From Mariniphaga sp041687255 (GTDB lineage Bacteria > Bacteroidota > Bacteroidia > Bacteroidales > Prolixibacteraceae): 64,000 nt of DNA. Below the pieces are notes generated by a model. The model had not been told where the DNA came from and searched no databases. It worked only from the letters and a program-made list of their open reading frames with translations. Position numbers and translations under genes: made by a program. The DNA is taken from positions 75,029 to 139,028 of the forward strand of contig JAWLCL010000013.1 of NCBI GenBank assembly GCA_041687255.1. Reading direction: 5' to 3'. Of this stretch, positions 43,660 to 53,273 are shown piece after piece (within the stretch, counting starts at the first letter, position 1; every line of letters starts with the position of its first letter).

Positions 43660-44943
43660 TTAATTTACTATTCCTGCGATAGCTGCACCTACAAGGCTCG
43701 AATTTTCCACTTCTATGATTTCATAATAACGCTGTTTATCTCCTGAAAGGTAATTTTGCAGGAAATCTTCAAACATTTTCTGAAAGTTTTTGAGCTTATA
43801 GAATGTAGTTCCTTCAATGGTCATCAGTACCGGTTTCTCTGCCGATTTGGCTTTGCCTGTCTGAAGTATTACCGCGGCAAGATTGGCAGCTACCAGTTTG
43901 GCTGCCCGTTCGATAAGTGCCTCAATTATCATTGCTGCAAATTTCGTGTCTTCTTCAGAAGATAAAGCCCGGGCAAGTCGGTTTTCGTTTAAGTCTTCAC
44001 CCAAAACAAAATTGTTTACCTCTTCAGATGAGAGTTCTACCAGCTCTTTTACATTTTGTTTTGATGCTTCAGAGAAAATGCCTTCATTTGCAGCCACACG
44101 CAAGGCAGCAGTGCATAAGCCTCCGAAATAACCTCCTGAAAACATTTTTTCGAACGTATAGCGGCCGGGGTTTTTTGTTTGTGAATCAAACAGTAAATCG
44201 ATATCGGTTCTTGGCGCTTTTCCAAAATTACCCGACTCAATATTTATTATCTGGCTGTGCCCTGCATCCAGTTCCGGATTTTTTGTAATGTTTTTATTGT
44301 ACTCGATGTAGCAGGTATTTGTTCCGGTACCCAGAATATACCCGATGTAAGTGTCGTATGATTTACCCGCTGTTGCAGCCTGTCCGGCCAGCAAAGTAGC
44401 CACGGTATCGTTCAGCAGCACAACATGTTTATTCGGACTTCCCATAGCAGCCAATAAATTCTTCCCAACCATCTGCCCGATTACCTCGGGTGCTTTTACT
44501 TCTTTGCTCCACTCCAGCAGCTTACCGTCCTTATTGGGGTAGATTTCTACTGCATATGAGAAGCAAAAGCCCAATTTATCAGAATAACCTTTGTAGTCGT
44601 CGAGAAAGGCTGCCATTGCTTTGAAAAATTCATCTTTCGATAATTCCTCATCCACTGCAGGCATCTTTCCATTCTTTAAATCCGAAACAATAAGTTCCAT
44701 ATTGTCATCGAAATGCACTTTTGCTGTCCTGACATTAGTTCCTCCGGCATCGATGGCTACTACAGGAATGTTTGCCTTCAATTGTTTATCTGCTTCAATG
44801 TAGGTAGGGATCATTAACAGAGAACTTTCATCTCCAGATAGTCCGGCATTCATTTCATTCAAGAAATCCTTTACCACGTCATCAATATTTATTTCATCAG
44901 CAGTTAGCTGGTGTTTTTTTAAAAACTGTTGTGCTTCATTCAT
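43660..44943 (-). CDS. Hexokinase (eukaryote-like hexokinase family)
   Basis: A 427-residue sugar kinase. The phosphate-binding start VVAIDAGGTNVRTAKVHF is at ~60-77. The sugar-binding region SYAVEIYPNKDGKLLEWSKEVKAPEVIGQ resembles the hexokinase family (Pfam Hexokinase_1/2), not the ROK or short glucokinase families. VVLLNDTVATLLAG, GTGTNTCYIE and a C-terminal TIEGTTFYKLKNFQKM fit. It phosphorylates glucose or related hexoses entering glycolysis, where Pgi (elsewhere in the window) acts next. It lies downstream of the GH29/UroD/GH120/MFS genes on the same strand but 124 bases away, so it may have its own promoter. Confidence 0.85.
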   Translation of the reverse strand: MNEAQQFLKKHQLTADEINIDDVVKDFLNEMNAGLSGDESSLLMIPTYIEADKQLKANIPVVAIDAGGTNVRTAKVHFDDNMELIVSDLKNGKMPAVDEELSKDEFFKAMAAFLDDYKGYSDKLGFCFSYAVEIYPNKDGKLLEWSKEVKAPEVIGQMVGKNLLAAMGSPNKHVVLLNDTVATLLAGQAATAGKSYDTYIGYILGTGTNTCYIEYNKNITKNPELDAGHSQIINIESGNFGKAPRTDIDLLFDSQTKNPGRYTFEKMFSGGYFGGLCTAALRVAANEGIFSEASKQNVKELVELSSEEVNNFVLGEDLNENRLARALSSEEDTKFAAMIIEALIERAAKLVAANLAAVILQTGKAKSAEKPVLMTIEGTTFYKLKNFQKMFEDFLQNYLSGDKQRYYEIIEVENSSLVGAAIAGIVN

Positions 44944-45067
44944 AATTATATCTTTAAATTATTCAATTTTAGCTAAATTAAAACATTAACGTTTAAAGGC
45001 CAAGCATTGATTAATGGTTTTATTAAAATCGAAAATAAAATGATGGGCTATAAAAGCTTTAATGTGT

Positions 45068-46444
45068 TTATTCAAAGTTGCTGACTTTAAATACCCAGGC
45101 ATGCTTGCCTTTAAAATTTGCAGGAGAAATATCGGGCACCGAAATGGTAACATTGCTGCCTGATTTTTTTGACTTTACTTTTCCGTTAAAGCCCAGCATG
45201 GCAACATCTCCGGCTTTTTTTAGTCCTTTCACTGTAATGGGGCTTGCAGGGAACTCAGTACAAATCACATACAAGCTGTTTCCGTTTTTGGTGAAATAAA
45301 CATTTTCAGCATCATTATTTTTTGCTCCTTCCCATTTTCTGCTTCCATATATGGCCTCACCATTAATATCGAGCCAGGCGCCTATATCGAGCAGGCGTTG
45401 CTGCTGAATAACCGGAATGCGTCCGTCGGCAGTTGGGCCTACATCAAGAAGCAGATTTCCTCCCTGGGCTACTTTTTCAACAAGCAGGTCCACCAGTTCA
45501 TCGGATGTCATATAATTATTGAGATCTTCTACCTGATTATAGCCAAATGAGGTGCCAATTCCGCGGCATTCTTCCCAGGGACGTTCCACTTCACCTACCC
45601 CTTCACGATTGTGCACCATATCGTATTCAGTTGTAAAATATCCGCCATGAACACCACGGGTTTCCTCGCCCCAGCGATCGTTAACTGCTATGCGGTCTTT
45701 AACCGGCGACTCATTATATAGCCAGGCCAGGAATTGAGTACTTTTCCATTTTTCACTTGGATGATCCCATTCGCCATCGGTCCATAAAATGTCAGGCTCG
45801 TAACGGGTGACGAGGTCTTTCATCTGAGGAATCATATGGTCATCGACATATTTATCGAGGTTGTTATGGTAGAGTGGATTGTACCATTCATAGAGTGAAT
45901 AGTAAAAGCCCATATGCAGGCCGGCATCTTTAACCGACTTGGTTAATTCTCCGCATAAATCGCGGTGAGGGCCTATGTCAACACTGTTCCAGTTCCAGCT
46001 TTGTTCGCTTGGCCAAAGGGTATAACCTTCATGATGCTTCGATGTAAGAACAACATATTTGGCACCTGCCCTTTTGAACACATCGACCCACTGATCGGGA
46101 TTGAAATGCTGTGCTTTAAACTTTGGAGCGAAGTCCTGGTATTTAAAATCTTCTCCATACATATCGTTATGGTATGCTCTGAAAAGTTTGCCGGCTTCAC
46201 TTTTTTCGTTTATGCGCCACCAGTACCATTCGGAATATTTGGCATATACACCTATGTCGGCATCAGCAGGGGCCCATGCAGGAACAGCATAAACTCCCCA
46301 GTGGATAAATATCCCAAACTTAACGTCTTCAAACCATTGCGGCACCGGACGGCTGTTGATTGATTCCCAGTTGGGCTGGTATTGTTGTGCGTTCATGTAA
46401 TTAAATACCATTAAAAATAGGATAGAAATAATTAGTTTCTTCAT
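45068..46444 (-). CDS. Alpha-L-fucosidase (GH29)
   Basis: A 458-residue exported enzyme with a signal peptide (KKLIISILFLMVFNYMNAQ). The GH29 start FEDVKFGIFIHWGVYAVPAWAP is clear. The nucleophile aspartate is in DILWTDGEWDHPSEKW, and HHEGYTLW, EWYNPLY and LLLDVGPTADGRIPV are family motifs. It removes terminal alpha-L-fucose from oligosaccharides in the periplasm or at the surface. A small C-terminal beta domain ends the protein. It is 53 bases downstream of the UroD-like gene, in what looks like one operon starting at the MFS transporter. Confidence 0.93.
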   Translation of the reverse strand: MKKLIISILFLMVFNYMNAQQYQPNWESINSRPVPQWFEDVKFGIFIHWGVYAVPAWAPADADIGVYAKYSEWYWWRINEKSEAGKLFRAYHNDMYGEDFKYQDFAPKFKAQHFNPDQWVDVFKRAGAKYVVLTSKHHEGYTLWPSEQSWNWNSVDIGPHRDLCGELTKSVKDAGLHMGFYYSLYEWYNPLYHNNLDKYVDDHMIPQMKDLVTRYEPDILWTDGEWDHPSEKWKSTQFLAWLYNESPVKDRIAVNDRWGEETRGVHGGYFTTEYDMVHNREGVGEVERPWEECRGIGTSFGYNQVEDLNNYMTSDELVDLLVEKVAQGGNLLLDVGPTADGRIPVIQQQRLLDIGAWLDINGEAIYGSRKWEGAKNNDAENVYFTKNGNSLYVICTEFPASPITVKGLKKAGDVAMLGFNGKVKSKKSGSNVTISVPDISPANFKGKHAWVFKVSNFE

Positions 46445-46497
46445 TTTAGCTGGTTTTCGTTTATATTATAGTTAAAAGCAATTTCTTGTGTTAGGAT

Positions 46498-47763
46498 TCA
46501 TGTCCTTCTTCCATTAAACTCCTGGATGGAATTGAGCATTGCAACAATATTTTCCACCGGAACATTTGCCTGTATATTATGAACGGTATTGAAAACAAAT
46601 CCGCCATCTTTTGTGAAGATTTCGCAGTTTCTGAGAACATGTTCTCTTACCTCTGCCGGAGTTGAGAAAGGTAAAACTTTTTGGGTGTCAATTCCTCCGC
46701 CCCAAAATACCAAATTACGTCCGTATTTTTCTTTCAGTTTTTTTGGTTCCATTCCCACTGAATTAATTTGTACCGGGTTTATTATATCGAATCCTGCCCG
46801 GATAAATGGTTCCAATAATGGCTCTACAGCACCGCATGAATGTTTAAATGTTTTCCATTGGGTATTTTGATGTATCCAGTCGTTCATTTTTTTGTAATAG
46901 GGGAGCCAGAGTTCCTCGAACTGTTCTGCCGAGCAGAACATTGAACTCTGGGTTCCAAAATCAGTGCCGCACATAAATACGGCATGTATTTTATTGCCCA
47001 CCACTTGAAAAATCCGTTTCAGGTTTTCAATGGCAATTTCTGATTGCTTGTCGAAGATTTTTTTGATGTATTCCGGTCGGCTGAGGGTGCTCATATACCA
47101 TTCGGCCACATCGCGAATTCCTTTAGGGTGTCTGAGTTGCATACCCGGCACAAGGGCAATGTCGCCTAAAGCGGTTCCTCCCAAGGCAGCTATCACTCCT
47201 TTGCCGGAGAAGTAGGCTTTATCGACTTCAACCCTCCAGTGTTCCAGTTCTTTTTCAGTAACAAGTCCGAATTCTTCAAGGTTATTATTAACATCCAGAT
47301 TATCTTCTTCAACAGGGGCCTGCCGGATAATGGCATCAAAGAAATAACCGGTTTTAGGCATGCGTGCTGAGGGAGGTATGGAAGTATCTCCTTCAGGATG
47401 CATAAGGACATCGCCTTTCTCATCGTAGGTGACATTAAAATTCCTGGGCACCATAACCCGTTGACCCCATGGTGTTTTCCATTCCTTATACGGGCCATGG
47501 TTGTGAAATCCAAACATGTTATTTTTCCCCCAGGCACCGATTACATCAATTCCTATGGAGTCAATCAGCTCCCAGCCGACTTCCCCCAGCATCTGAAAAG
47601 GTTCAATCACCCGGATGGGTTTACGCTGCAATCCGAAATGCCTGCGTAATTTTGACAATGCATGGACATGAATACCTGTTACTGCAGTTGACCCTAAATC
47701 AACAACCACCCGACTGGCCTGTCGGTGATTTATAGTATTTAAAAATTGTTCTCTGGAATTCAT
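46498..47763 (-). CDS. Uroporphyrinogen-decarboxylase-superfamily protein (not heme UroD)
   Basis: A 421-residue cytosolic TIM-barrel protein of the UROD/MtaA superfamily. It starts MNSREQFLNTINHRQASRVVVDLGSTAVTGIHVHALSKLR, lacks the arginine-rich porphyrin-binding start of true HemE, and contains MCGTDFGTQSSMFCSAEQF, FKHSCGAVEPLLEPFIRAGFDIINPVQ and the late FNTVHNIQANVPVENI. The histidine/cysteine pair in KHSCGA recalls zinc sites of methyltransferase members of this superfamily. Homologs often sit in polysaccharide-use clusters of Bacteroidota without assigned function. Its place between GH29 and the GH120-like gene suggests demethylation or modification of a sugar or aglycone; this is an inference. 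Confidence 0.75.
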   Translation of the reverse strand: MNSREQFLNTINHRQASRVVVDLGSTAVTGIHVHALSKLRRHFGLQRKPIRVIEPFQMLGEVGWELIDSIGIDVIGAWGKNNMFGFHNHGPYKEWKTPWGQRVMVPRNFNVTYDEKGDVLMHPEGDTSIPPSARMPKTGYFFDAIIRQAPVEEDNLDVNNNLEEFGLVTEKELEHWRVEVDKAYFSGKGVIAALGGTALGDIALVPGMQLRHPKGIRDVAEWYMSTLSRPEYIKKIFDKQSEIAIENLKRIFQVVGNKIHAVFMCGTDFGTQSSMFCSAEQFEELWLPYYKKMNDWIHQNTQWKTFKHSCGAVEPLLEPFIRAGFDIINPVQINSVGMEPKKLKEKYGRNLVFWGGGIDTQKVLPFSTPAEVREHVLRNCEIFTKDGGFVFNTVHNIQANVPVENIVAMLNSIQEFNGRRT

Positions 47764-47901
47764 AGTGATTTTTCTAGTTTTTATTAAGCCCGGTAAATAT
47801 ATATTTAAATTGAATGAACTGTAAAATTACCGATTATTAAATAATGTACAAAGGTTATATACCGTTTGGCTGTTTGTTTCATAACATGTTTTGCCAAAAC
47901 T

Positions 47902-49764
47902 TCACCATACTCTTAAGCGATTTGCATTTTCCCATTTCTTTTCAAAAGGACCAGGAACAGGATTTTTTGTTTTTCTCCGATTGCTGAAGTAATCCTTATC
48001 AATAACAATAGCAGTTCCGTTGCCATTTTCAAATGCAGCATCGGCAATTTTTGTTTTTCCCAGCAGTTCAGTAGTAACCTTTCGGGCTTTAATAGTGCCA
48101 AAGCTTTTATCATAAGGAAAACTTATGAAGACCTGGTTGTCCTTCTCTGAAACAGATATTCCGGGGTGTGATTCCATGTGAAGGTAATTTTTTTCACCAG
48201 ATAAAGGTTGTGCACGATTAAGGTATATGTTTCCATCGGCAAAGACAGGGAAAAAGCTGTTTTCATAAACTTTTAACCCCGACTGGCTGCCTTTCTTTTC
48301 CGGATAACTGCCGGCAAAAATGTTATTGTAAAAACGGTTATCTCCGCAACGCGTTTCTTTAAGTCCCGAAAGCTGTGTGGAGTGGGGCAGATGCCAGGGG
48401 GTAAGCCGGTCCTGCGGCCTTACTTCAATGTCTCCGGCAAACAGATTGTGAATGTATGCCCCTCCTTCGGACCAGTCGCGAAGAGAAAGCTCCGAAAGAA
48501 ACAGGTTGTTTTCAATAATAAACGGGCCATGATTCACTTCTACAAAGAGATCATCGGTGGTATTGTTATGCAACAGATTGCCGAAAACATGCGTTCCCTG
48601 GGCCATCCAATCGAGCCACAGGCCGCGGCCACAATTGGCAAGCCGGTTATTCCTGATGAGCATGTCGATGGCAGCATGTATTTTAATGCCGCCCATTTCG
48701 GCCCCTGTAAACTGCCGCTTTACCCAGATGTTATAAATGTTATTGTTTTCGATGGTGCTGAAAATTGCCCCCAGGCTTCCGCAAATACCTGTTTGCTCAC
48801 AATTGTAAATGGTGTTGTTGCGAACGGTATGGCTGCCGATGCTTTCCTTGTTCCATCCCCTGTCAATGGCTCTGTGGATGGTTTCCACGTAACCTTCAGC
48901 AGAATCTTCTGAAGTGTTGTCAAAATTGTCTCCATATTTGCCAAGGGTTATCCCGGAGCATTTTGAATCGCTTACAATATTGTTTTCAATTATCCAACCT
49001 TTGCTCCAGTTGGTGCCTATCAGACCTATCTGTTCTGCTGTAGGCGGAGCCCATTGTGTTGCTGCCTGGCTCATGTGAAATCCACTTACTGTAATGTTAT
49101 TAATTCCCGTCACCTCCGGGTAAAAGCAGCTTTTTCGTACGTTGATTTCCACGAGTTCAATGTTGGGATCAGCTCCCTGGAAATTGGCGTAGAGGAAAGT
49201 AATATTGTCGTTGCTTTCGCAATACCAGGTGAGCAGCGAGCCTTCAGCATCAAATTTATCCTTCAGCAATTTTGGGTGCAGTACATCTTCCAGAAGGGAT
49301 GCTTCCCACAGCGATTTCCCATTCAGGTAAACCTCACCCGTATGATGAACCTTTCCCATAGGATTGAACCAGTCGCCATGAATCAAATCCCGGTATGGGT
49401 TGTAGTCATTAAACAGGGAGTCAGGAAGGGCAATCCTCCAAACAGTACCTGTCAGTTTTTCCCAACCGGTTATTATTTCTGATCCTTTTATTTCTGCTTT
49501 TTCATTCTCTGCTGCCCGATATACAATCCGGTTTTCATCTGATGTTCCTCCTCTTACAGGTTTAACCCACTCCCGGTATATACCCTCATGAACAGTGATA
49601 GTGTCACCTGGTTGGGCTACATTGGCTGCTGCCTGTATGGTAAGGAAAGGTTTTTCTGCAGTTCCCGGATATTTATCATCACCATTTTTAGCGACATGAT
49701 ATTCAGCCGCTGAAATACTCGTGCAAAAAAGAACAGCTATCAAATAAATAATTATCCTTTTCAT
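47902..49764 (-). CDS. Exported right-handed beta-helix protein, GH120-like (beta-xylosidase family)
   Basis: A 620-residue protein with a signal peptide (KRIIIYLIAVLFCTSISA) and a DUF1565-type start (YHVAKNGDDKYPGTAEKPF). Parallel beta-helix repeats follow (IIENNIVSDSKCSGITLG, TVRNNTIYNCEQTGICG, MLIRNNRLANCGRGLWLDW). Acidic residues in GAEMGGIKIHAAID, GLWLDWMAQG and LFVEVNHGP have the order and approximate spacing I recall for the active site of GH120 beta-xylosidases, which share this fold. It probably splits xylose- or related pentose-containing glycosides. Its start overlaps the MFS gene stop by four bases (ATGA), so the two are translationally coupled. If not GH120, then another beta-helix glycosidase or lyase. 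Confidence 0.65.
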   Translation of the reverse strand: MKRIIIYLIAVLFCTSISAAEYHVAKNGDDKYPGTAEKPFLTIQAAANVAQPGDTITVHEGIYREWVKPVRGGTSDENRIVYRAAENEKAEIKGSEIITGWEKLTGTVWRIALPDSLFNDYNPYRDLIHGDWFNPMGKVHHTGEVYLNGKSLWEASLLEDVLHPKLLKDKFDAEGSLLTWYCESNDNITFLYANFQGADPNIELVEINVRKSCFYPEVTGINNITVSGFHMSQAATQWAPPTAEQIGLIGTNWSKGWIIENNIVSDSKCSGITLGKYGDNFDNTSEDSAEGYVETIHRAIDRGWNKESIGSHTVRNNTIYNCEQTGICGSLGAIFSTIENNNIYNIWVKRQFTGAEMGGIKIHAAIDMLIRNNRLANCGRGLWLDWMAQGTHVFGNLLHNNTTDDLFVEVNHGPFIIENNLFLSELSLRDWSEGGAYIHNLFAGDIEVRPQDRLTPWHLPHSTQLSGLKETRCGDNRFYNNIFAGSYPEKKGSQSGLKVYENSFFPVFADGNIYLNRAQPLSGEKNYLHMESHPGISVSEKDNQVFISFPYDKSFGTIKARKVTTELLGKTKIADAAFENGNGTAIVIDKDYFSNRRKTKNPVPGPFEKKWENANRLRVW

Positions 49765-51155
49765 GGGGTTGGTTTTAAATTTAATTCTTCATCGGGAAGC
49801 TCCAGGGTTTGCTCTTTAGATTTTTTTACAAGTTGACGTTCCAACTGTTCCAATGAGATTCCTTTGGTTTCCGGCAGGTATTTTAGAATAACAATAAACC
49901 CTGTGAGGCATACAGCAGCATAAATCCAGAAGGTATTGGCAGCATTCAGTCGTTCCACGAAAATTGGAAAGGTGAGGGTAAGCAGGTAACAAGCCACCCA
50001 TAACGAAAAGGTGGCTACCGACATGGCAGCTCCCCTGATTCTGTTGGGAAAAATCTCAGACAATACAACCCACACTGTTGGCCCCAGACCGAATGCAAAA
50101 AATGCCGGAGTGATAATGATAAATGACAACAGGAGCCAGTCATCTGTTCTTCCTGTTGCAAAAAGATACCCTATGGCAATGTAACATACAGTCATACCTG
50201 CTGCGCCTGTCAGCATGAGCTTTTTTCGGCCTGTTTTATCAATAACCTGCATGGCCAGAATGGTGAATAAAACGTTCATTAAACCTATTAGAGTGGTTTG
50301 AAAAAGAGCGGTATCTGTACCCAGGTTGGCTTTTGCAAAAATATCGGGTGCATAAAAGAAAATTACATTGATGCCTGACCACTGCTGGAATACAGCAAGG
50401 AAAACTCCCAGGAAAAGGATTAAAGAATATTTCTTTTTGAAAGCATCTTTAATTGATCCGTGTTTTTCATTCCCTTTAAGTGAAGCTTTTATTTCATTAA
50501 GTTCAAAGGAGGCTGATTCAGTGTCGGTGATTTTCTCCAGAACCTGCCTTGCACTGTTTTCCTTCTTTTTCCCTGCCAGCCAGCGGGGGCTTTCGGGGAT
50601 AATGAACAGGGCTGCAAAAAACAGAACAGCAGGTATAGCTTCGGCGGCAAACATCCAGCGCCAGGCGTTTTCCCCTATGCTGAGCAAAAGCCAGTTGGAA
50701 TAGTAGGCCAGTGATATGCCAATTACAATTGTTAGCTGGTTAATCGATACCATACGGCCCCGAAGATGTGCCGGTGAAACTTCTGCAATATAAACCGGCG
50801 CCAATACTGAGGCGGCACCTACGGCCAGGCCACCCAGTATACGGTAAAATACAAAAGAGGAAATAGAATAGGAAAACCCGCTGCCAACTGCAGAAACTCC
50901 AAAAAGTAGTGCTGTTACCATTAACACTTTTTTCCTGCCATACCTGTCTCCAAGTCTGCCGCTGAAACTTGCCCCAATAATGCATCCAAGCAAGGCGCTG
51001 CTTACTACCCAGCCTTTCATTGATTCGTTGAGCACGAAATATTTCTGGAGAAAAGGTATAGCCCCCGAAATTACAGAGATGTCAAAACCAAACAAAAGGC
51101 CGCCCAAGGCGGTAACAAGGGATATGGTCAGCAGATATCTGAAATTGACCTTCAT
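49761..51155 (-). CDS. Sugar porter family MFS transporter
   Basis: A 464-residue protein with twelve membrane helices and all sugar-porter signatures: GGLLFGFDISVISGAIPF at the start, GRLGDRYGRKKVLM after helix 2, PVYIAEVSPAHLRGRMVS, PESPRWLAGKKKE before the central loop, DKTGRKKLML, and PETKGISLEQLERQL at the end. It resembles XylE/AraE-type proton symporters for pentoses or hexoses. It is the first gene of the operon that continues with the GH120-like protein, the UroD-like protein and GH29, so it likely imports the monosaccharide they release. A long 5' gap (51156-51484) precedes it. Confidence 0.92.
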   Translation of the reverse strand: MKVNFRYLLTISLVTALGGLLFGFDISVISGAIPFLQKYFVLNESMKGWVVSSALLGCIIGASFSGRLGDRYGRKKVLMVTALLFGVSAVGSGFSYSISSFVFYRILGGLAVGAASVLAPVYIAEVSPAHLRGRMVSINQLTIVIGISLAYYSNWLLLSIGENAWRWMFAAEAIPAVLFFAALFIIPESPRWLAGKKKENSARQVLEKITDTESASFELNEIKASLKGNEKHGSIKDAFKKKYSLILFLGVFLAVFQQWSGINVIFFYAPDIFAKANLGTDTALFQTTLIGLMNVLFTILAMQVIDKTGRKKLMLTGAAGMTVCYIAIGYLFATGRTDDWLLLSFIIITPAFFAFGLGPTVWVVLSEIFPNRIRGAAMSVATFSLWVACYLLTLTFPIFVERLNAANTFWIYAAVCLTGFIVILKYLPETKGISLEQLERQLVKKSKEQTLELPDEELNLKPTP

Positions 51156-51484
51156 AGATTTCGGTTTTGATAATTGTCCGAAATTACAAATTAAAATAGA
51201 ACTAAATAGCCGTTTGTACCAACATTATTACATCTGATGGAATGATAATGGCTTACAAACAGGGCTTTCTGTTTAATCCGTTTGCTCTGCAATTCTAAAC
51301 TATTCCTGGGACTGAACTGCTTTTGCCAAATCCTTATTACCTGAAACAGCAGGTGTTTTCAATAAGTTTTTTAGTTATAATGAGCATTGATTAATGAAGG
51401 ATCTTTCGGTCGAGGAAAATAGTATTCTGAAGTTTTAGGGAATTGCAGATGAGTAATACTTGCTTGAATTTCCCGAAGTTTATT
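51156..51484. other. Gap between the MFS operon and the mutS-like gene
   Basis: No gene seen. The end near 51156-51230 should hold the promoter of the minus-strand sugar operon; I found only a near-match (TAATTTG) to the -7 box. The rest shows no notable structure. Confidence 0.4.
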
Positions 51485-53272
51485 TCAGATAATTCCCATC
51501 TTTTTCATTAAAAAAGTGGCATTCATTGTTTTGGTTGCACCATCCTTGAGCAGGTAATCAAAAATCATTTCATCACCCTCAAGTTTTATTTCAAAACATT
51601 TGTTGTAAACCATCTGGGGGTACTCTTCCTCCATTTCACTTATTTTCAAATCATGAGTGGCAATTAATGCCACAGCTTTCAGCTCAAGAAGCTTTTTGAT
51701 AAGTTTTCTGGAACCATTTAGTTTGTCGACAGAGTTGGTTCCTTTCAGCATTTCATCAAGAATAACAAAAATACGTTCGCCGTTTTGCAGACGGTCGAGC
51801 ACTGTTTTTATACGCTTTAATTCTGCAAAAAAATACGATTCATCTTTCAACAGCGAATCAGTAGTGCGCATGTTGGTGTATATTTTAACAGGGGTAATAA
51901 CCATGTTTTTCGCACAGACCGGTGCCCCAATGCGTCCCAATATCAGATTTACACCAACGGTTCGTAAAAAAGTACTTTTGCCGGCCATATTGGCACCTGT
52001 TACAATGAGAACCTTTCCCCAGCCATCAACAGTAAAATCATTATCAACTCTTTTTGACGGATGAATCAAAGGATGTCCCAATTGATTAGCCTGAAGTGTA
52101 AATCCACCTTCATGAATCTCAGGAAAGGTGAATTCAGGTTGATTATAGGCCAGGTTGGCAAGACTTATTAATGCATCAGTTTCAGCAATTACATCAAGCC
52201 ATGCAGCAAGCTTTTTATGATTTTTACGGTGCCAGTTCCACAGGTTGTAAGTACACCGGATATCCCATAGCAGCAGTGAGTTTAGCAGGATTGTAACCAC
52301 GATGTTCTGACGGAATTCAAACTGATGAACCAGAGTCTTTAGCTGCCTGAAAACATGGCTTGCCTTATGCGGTTTTATAACTTTTCTCTGCAATTCTTTA
52401 AGAAAAGCAGCATTGTATTCCCCTTCTTCGATGATATGAACCAATTGCATGTATTTTTCAAGCAGTTCCGATTTTCGTCCAAAGTAATCGAAATATTGAG
52501 CCACTTTCTTTCTCCAGAAAAAGATAAGGTTCCATTGGACAAAAGCAAGCAATACAAGCCAGAAATAAGAGCCCCCAAACAGGGCATAAGCTGCTGCAGT
52601 CAAGGTAAGTGACGGAATAATAATCAGCAGCCATTTTGTACGGGCAGGATGATTAAAGTCAAGTTCAGTTTCTGACCATCGCATAATTTCCCCGCTCATC
52701 TCTGAAGATTCTCTGAAAAGATGACCTTTAGCCAGAAAATTTAGCCTCCATTCAGGTTGGGAAGAAAGTTCCCTTACTGCTTCCTGCCTTTGCTTTATCT
52801 CAGCTTTGTTCAGAAATGCATTTTGCAGCCATCCTGCCAGTTTTTGCCTGCCACCCTGAGTAGAAGTACGATTAAGAAACTGAAATAATGATCCCTCTCC
52901 GAATAAATCCAAATCATAGGAGTTGAAATGAGCCGGATTTAGGAAATCCTTACCGTTTTCAAAATGGCTGAACTGATGTTCTAGCGCCAGCAGTTCGTCT
53001 GTTGAAATTTTCTCCAATACCTGATAAGCTCTTTTTTGCTTTTCAAACTGTATGTTTTTTTTTACCAAAAAGAAAAAAAGAAATGCAAATATCAAAGATG
53101 GTAAAACGGTTTGCCATCCGTTCCAGCCCCAAATAATCAGAGGGACAAATATCAGCAGAAAAGAAAACAGCCTGTACCAGGCAAACTGCCTGATCTTGAT
53201 TGAAACCGCTGATACTTTTTTCTGATAAGTTTCCTGGTGGCTCATGTAAAATTCAACAGCGGCAGTTGTCAT
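51485..53272 (-). CDS. Membrane-anchored MutS-family ATPase
   Basis: A ~595-residue protein with a C-terminal MutS ATPase domain: Walker A TGANMAGKSTFLRTVG, then SLLKDESYFFAELKRIKTVL, ERIFVILDEMLKGTNSVD (Walker B) and ALIATHDLKISEME. The mismatch-recognition and connector domains of MutS are absent. Instead there are two hydrophobic hairpins, near residues 28-75 (FSFLLIFVPLIIWGWNGW) and 205-255, so the protein is probably anchored in the inner membrane. It is unlikely to be the general mismatch-repair MutS. The ATG at 53272 begins one base after the PAP2 stop; ATG 53245 (MSHQETYQ) is an alternative. Function unknown. Confidence 0.8.
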   Translation of the reverse strand: MTTAAVEFYMSHQETYQKKVSAVSIKIRQFAWYRLFSFLLIFVPLIIWGWNGWQTVLPSLIFAFLFFFLVKKNIQFEKQKRAYQVLEKISTDELLALEHQFSHFENGKDFLNPAHFNSYDLDLFGEGSLFQFLNRTSTQGGRQKLAGWLQNAFLNKAEIKQRQEAVRELSSQPEWRLNFLAKGHLFRESSEMSGEIMRWSETELDFNHPARTKWLLIIIPSLTLTAAAYALFGGSYFWLVLLAFVQWNLIFFWRKKVAQYFDYFGRKSELLEKYMQLVHIIEEGEYNAAFLKELQRKVIKPHKASHVFRQLKTLVHQFEFRQNIVVTILLNSLLLWDIRCTYNLWNWHRKNHKKLAAWLDVIAETDALISLANLAYNQPEFTFPEIHEGGFTLQANQLGHPLIHPSKRVDNDFTVDGWGKVLIVTGANMAGKSTFLRTVGVNLILGRIGAPVCAKNMVITPVKIYTNMRTTDSLLKDESYFFAELKRIKTVLDRLQNGERIFVILDEMLKGTNSVDKLNGSRKLIKKLLELKAVALIATHDLKISEMEEEYPQMVYNKCFEIKLEGDEMIFDYLLKDGATKTMNATFLMKKMGII

Positions 53273-53273
53273 G

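Noticed and set aside
46498..47763. Heme-biosynthetic uroporphyrinogen decarboxylase (hemE)
   Set aside because: The porphyrin-binding N-terminal motif of HemE is absent and the neighbours are sugar-use genes.
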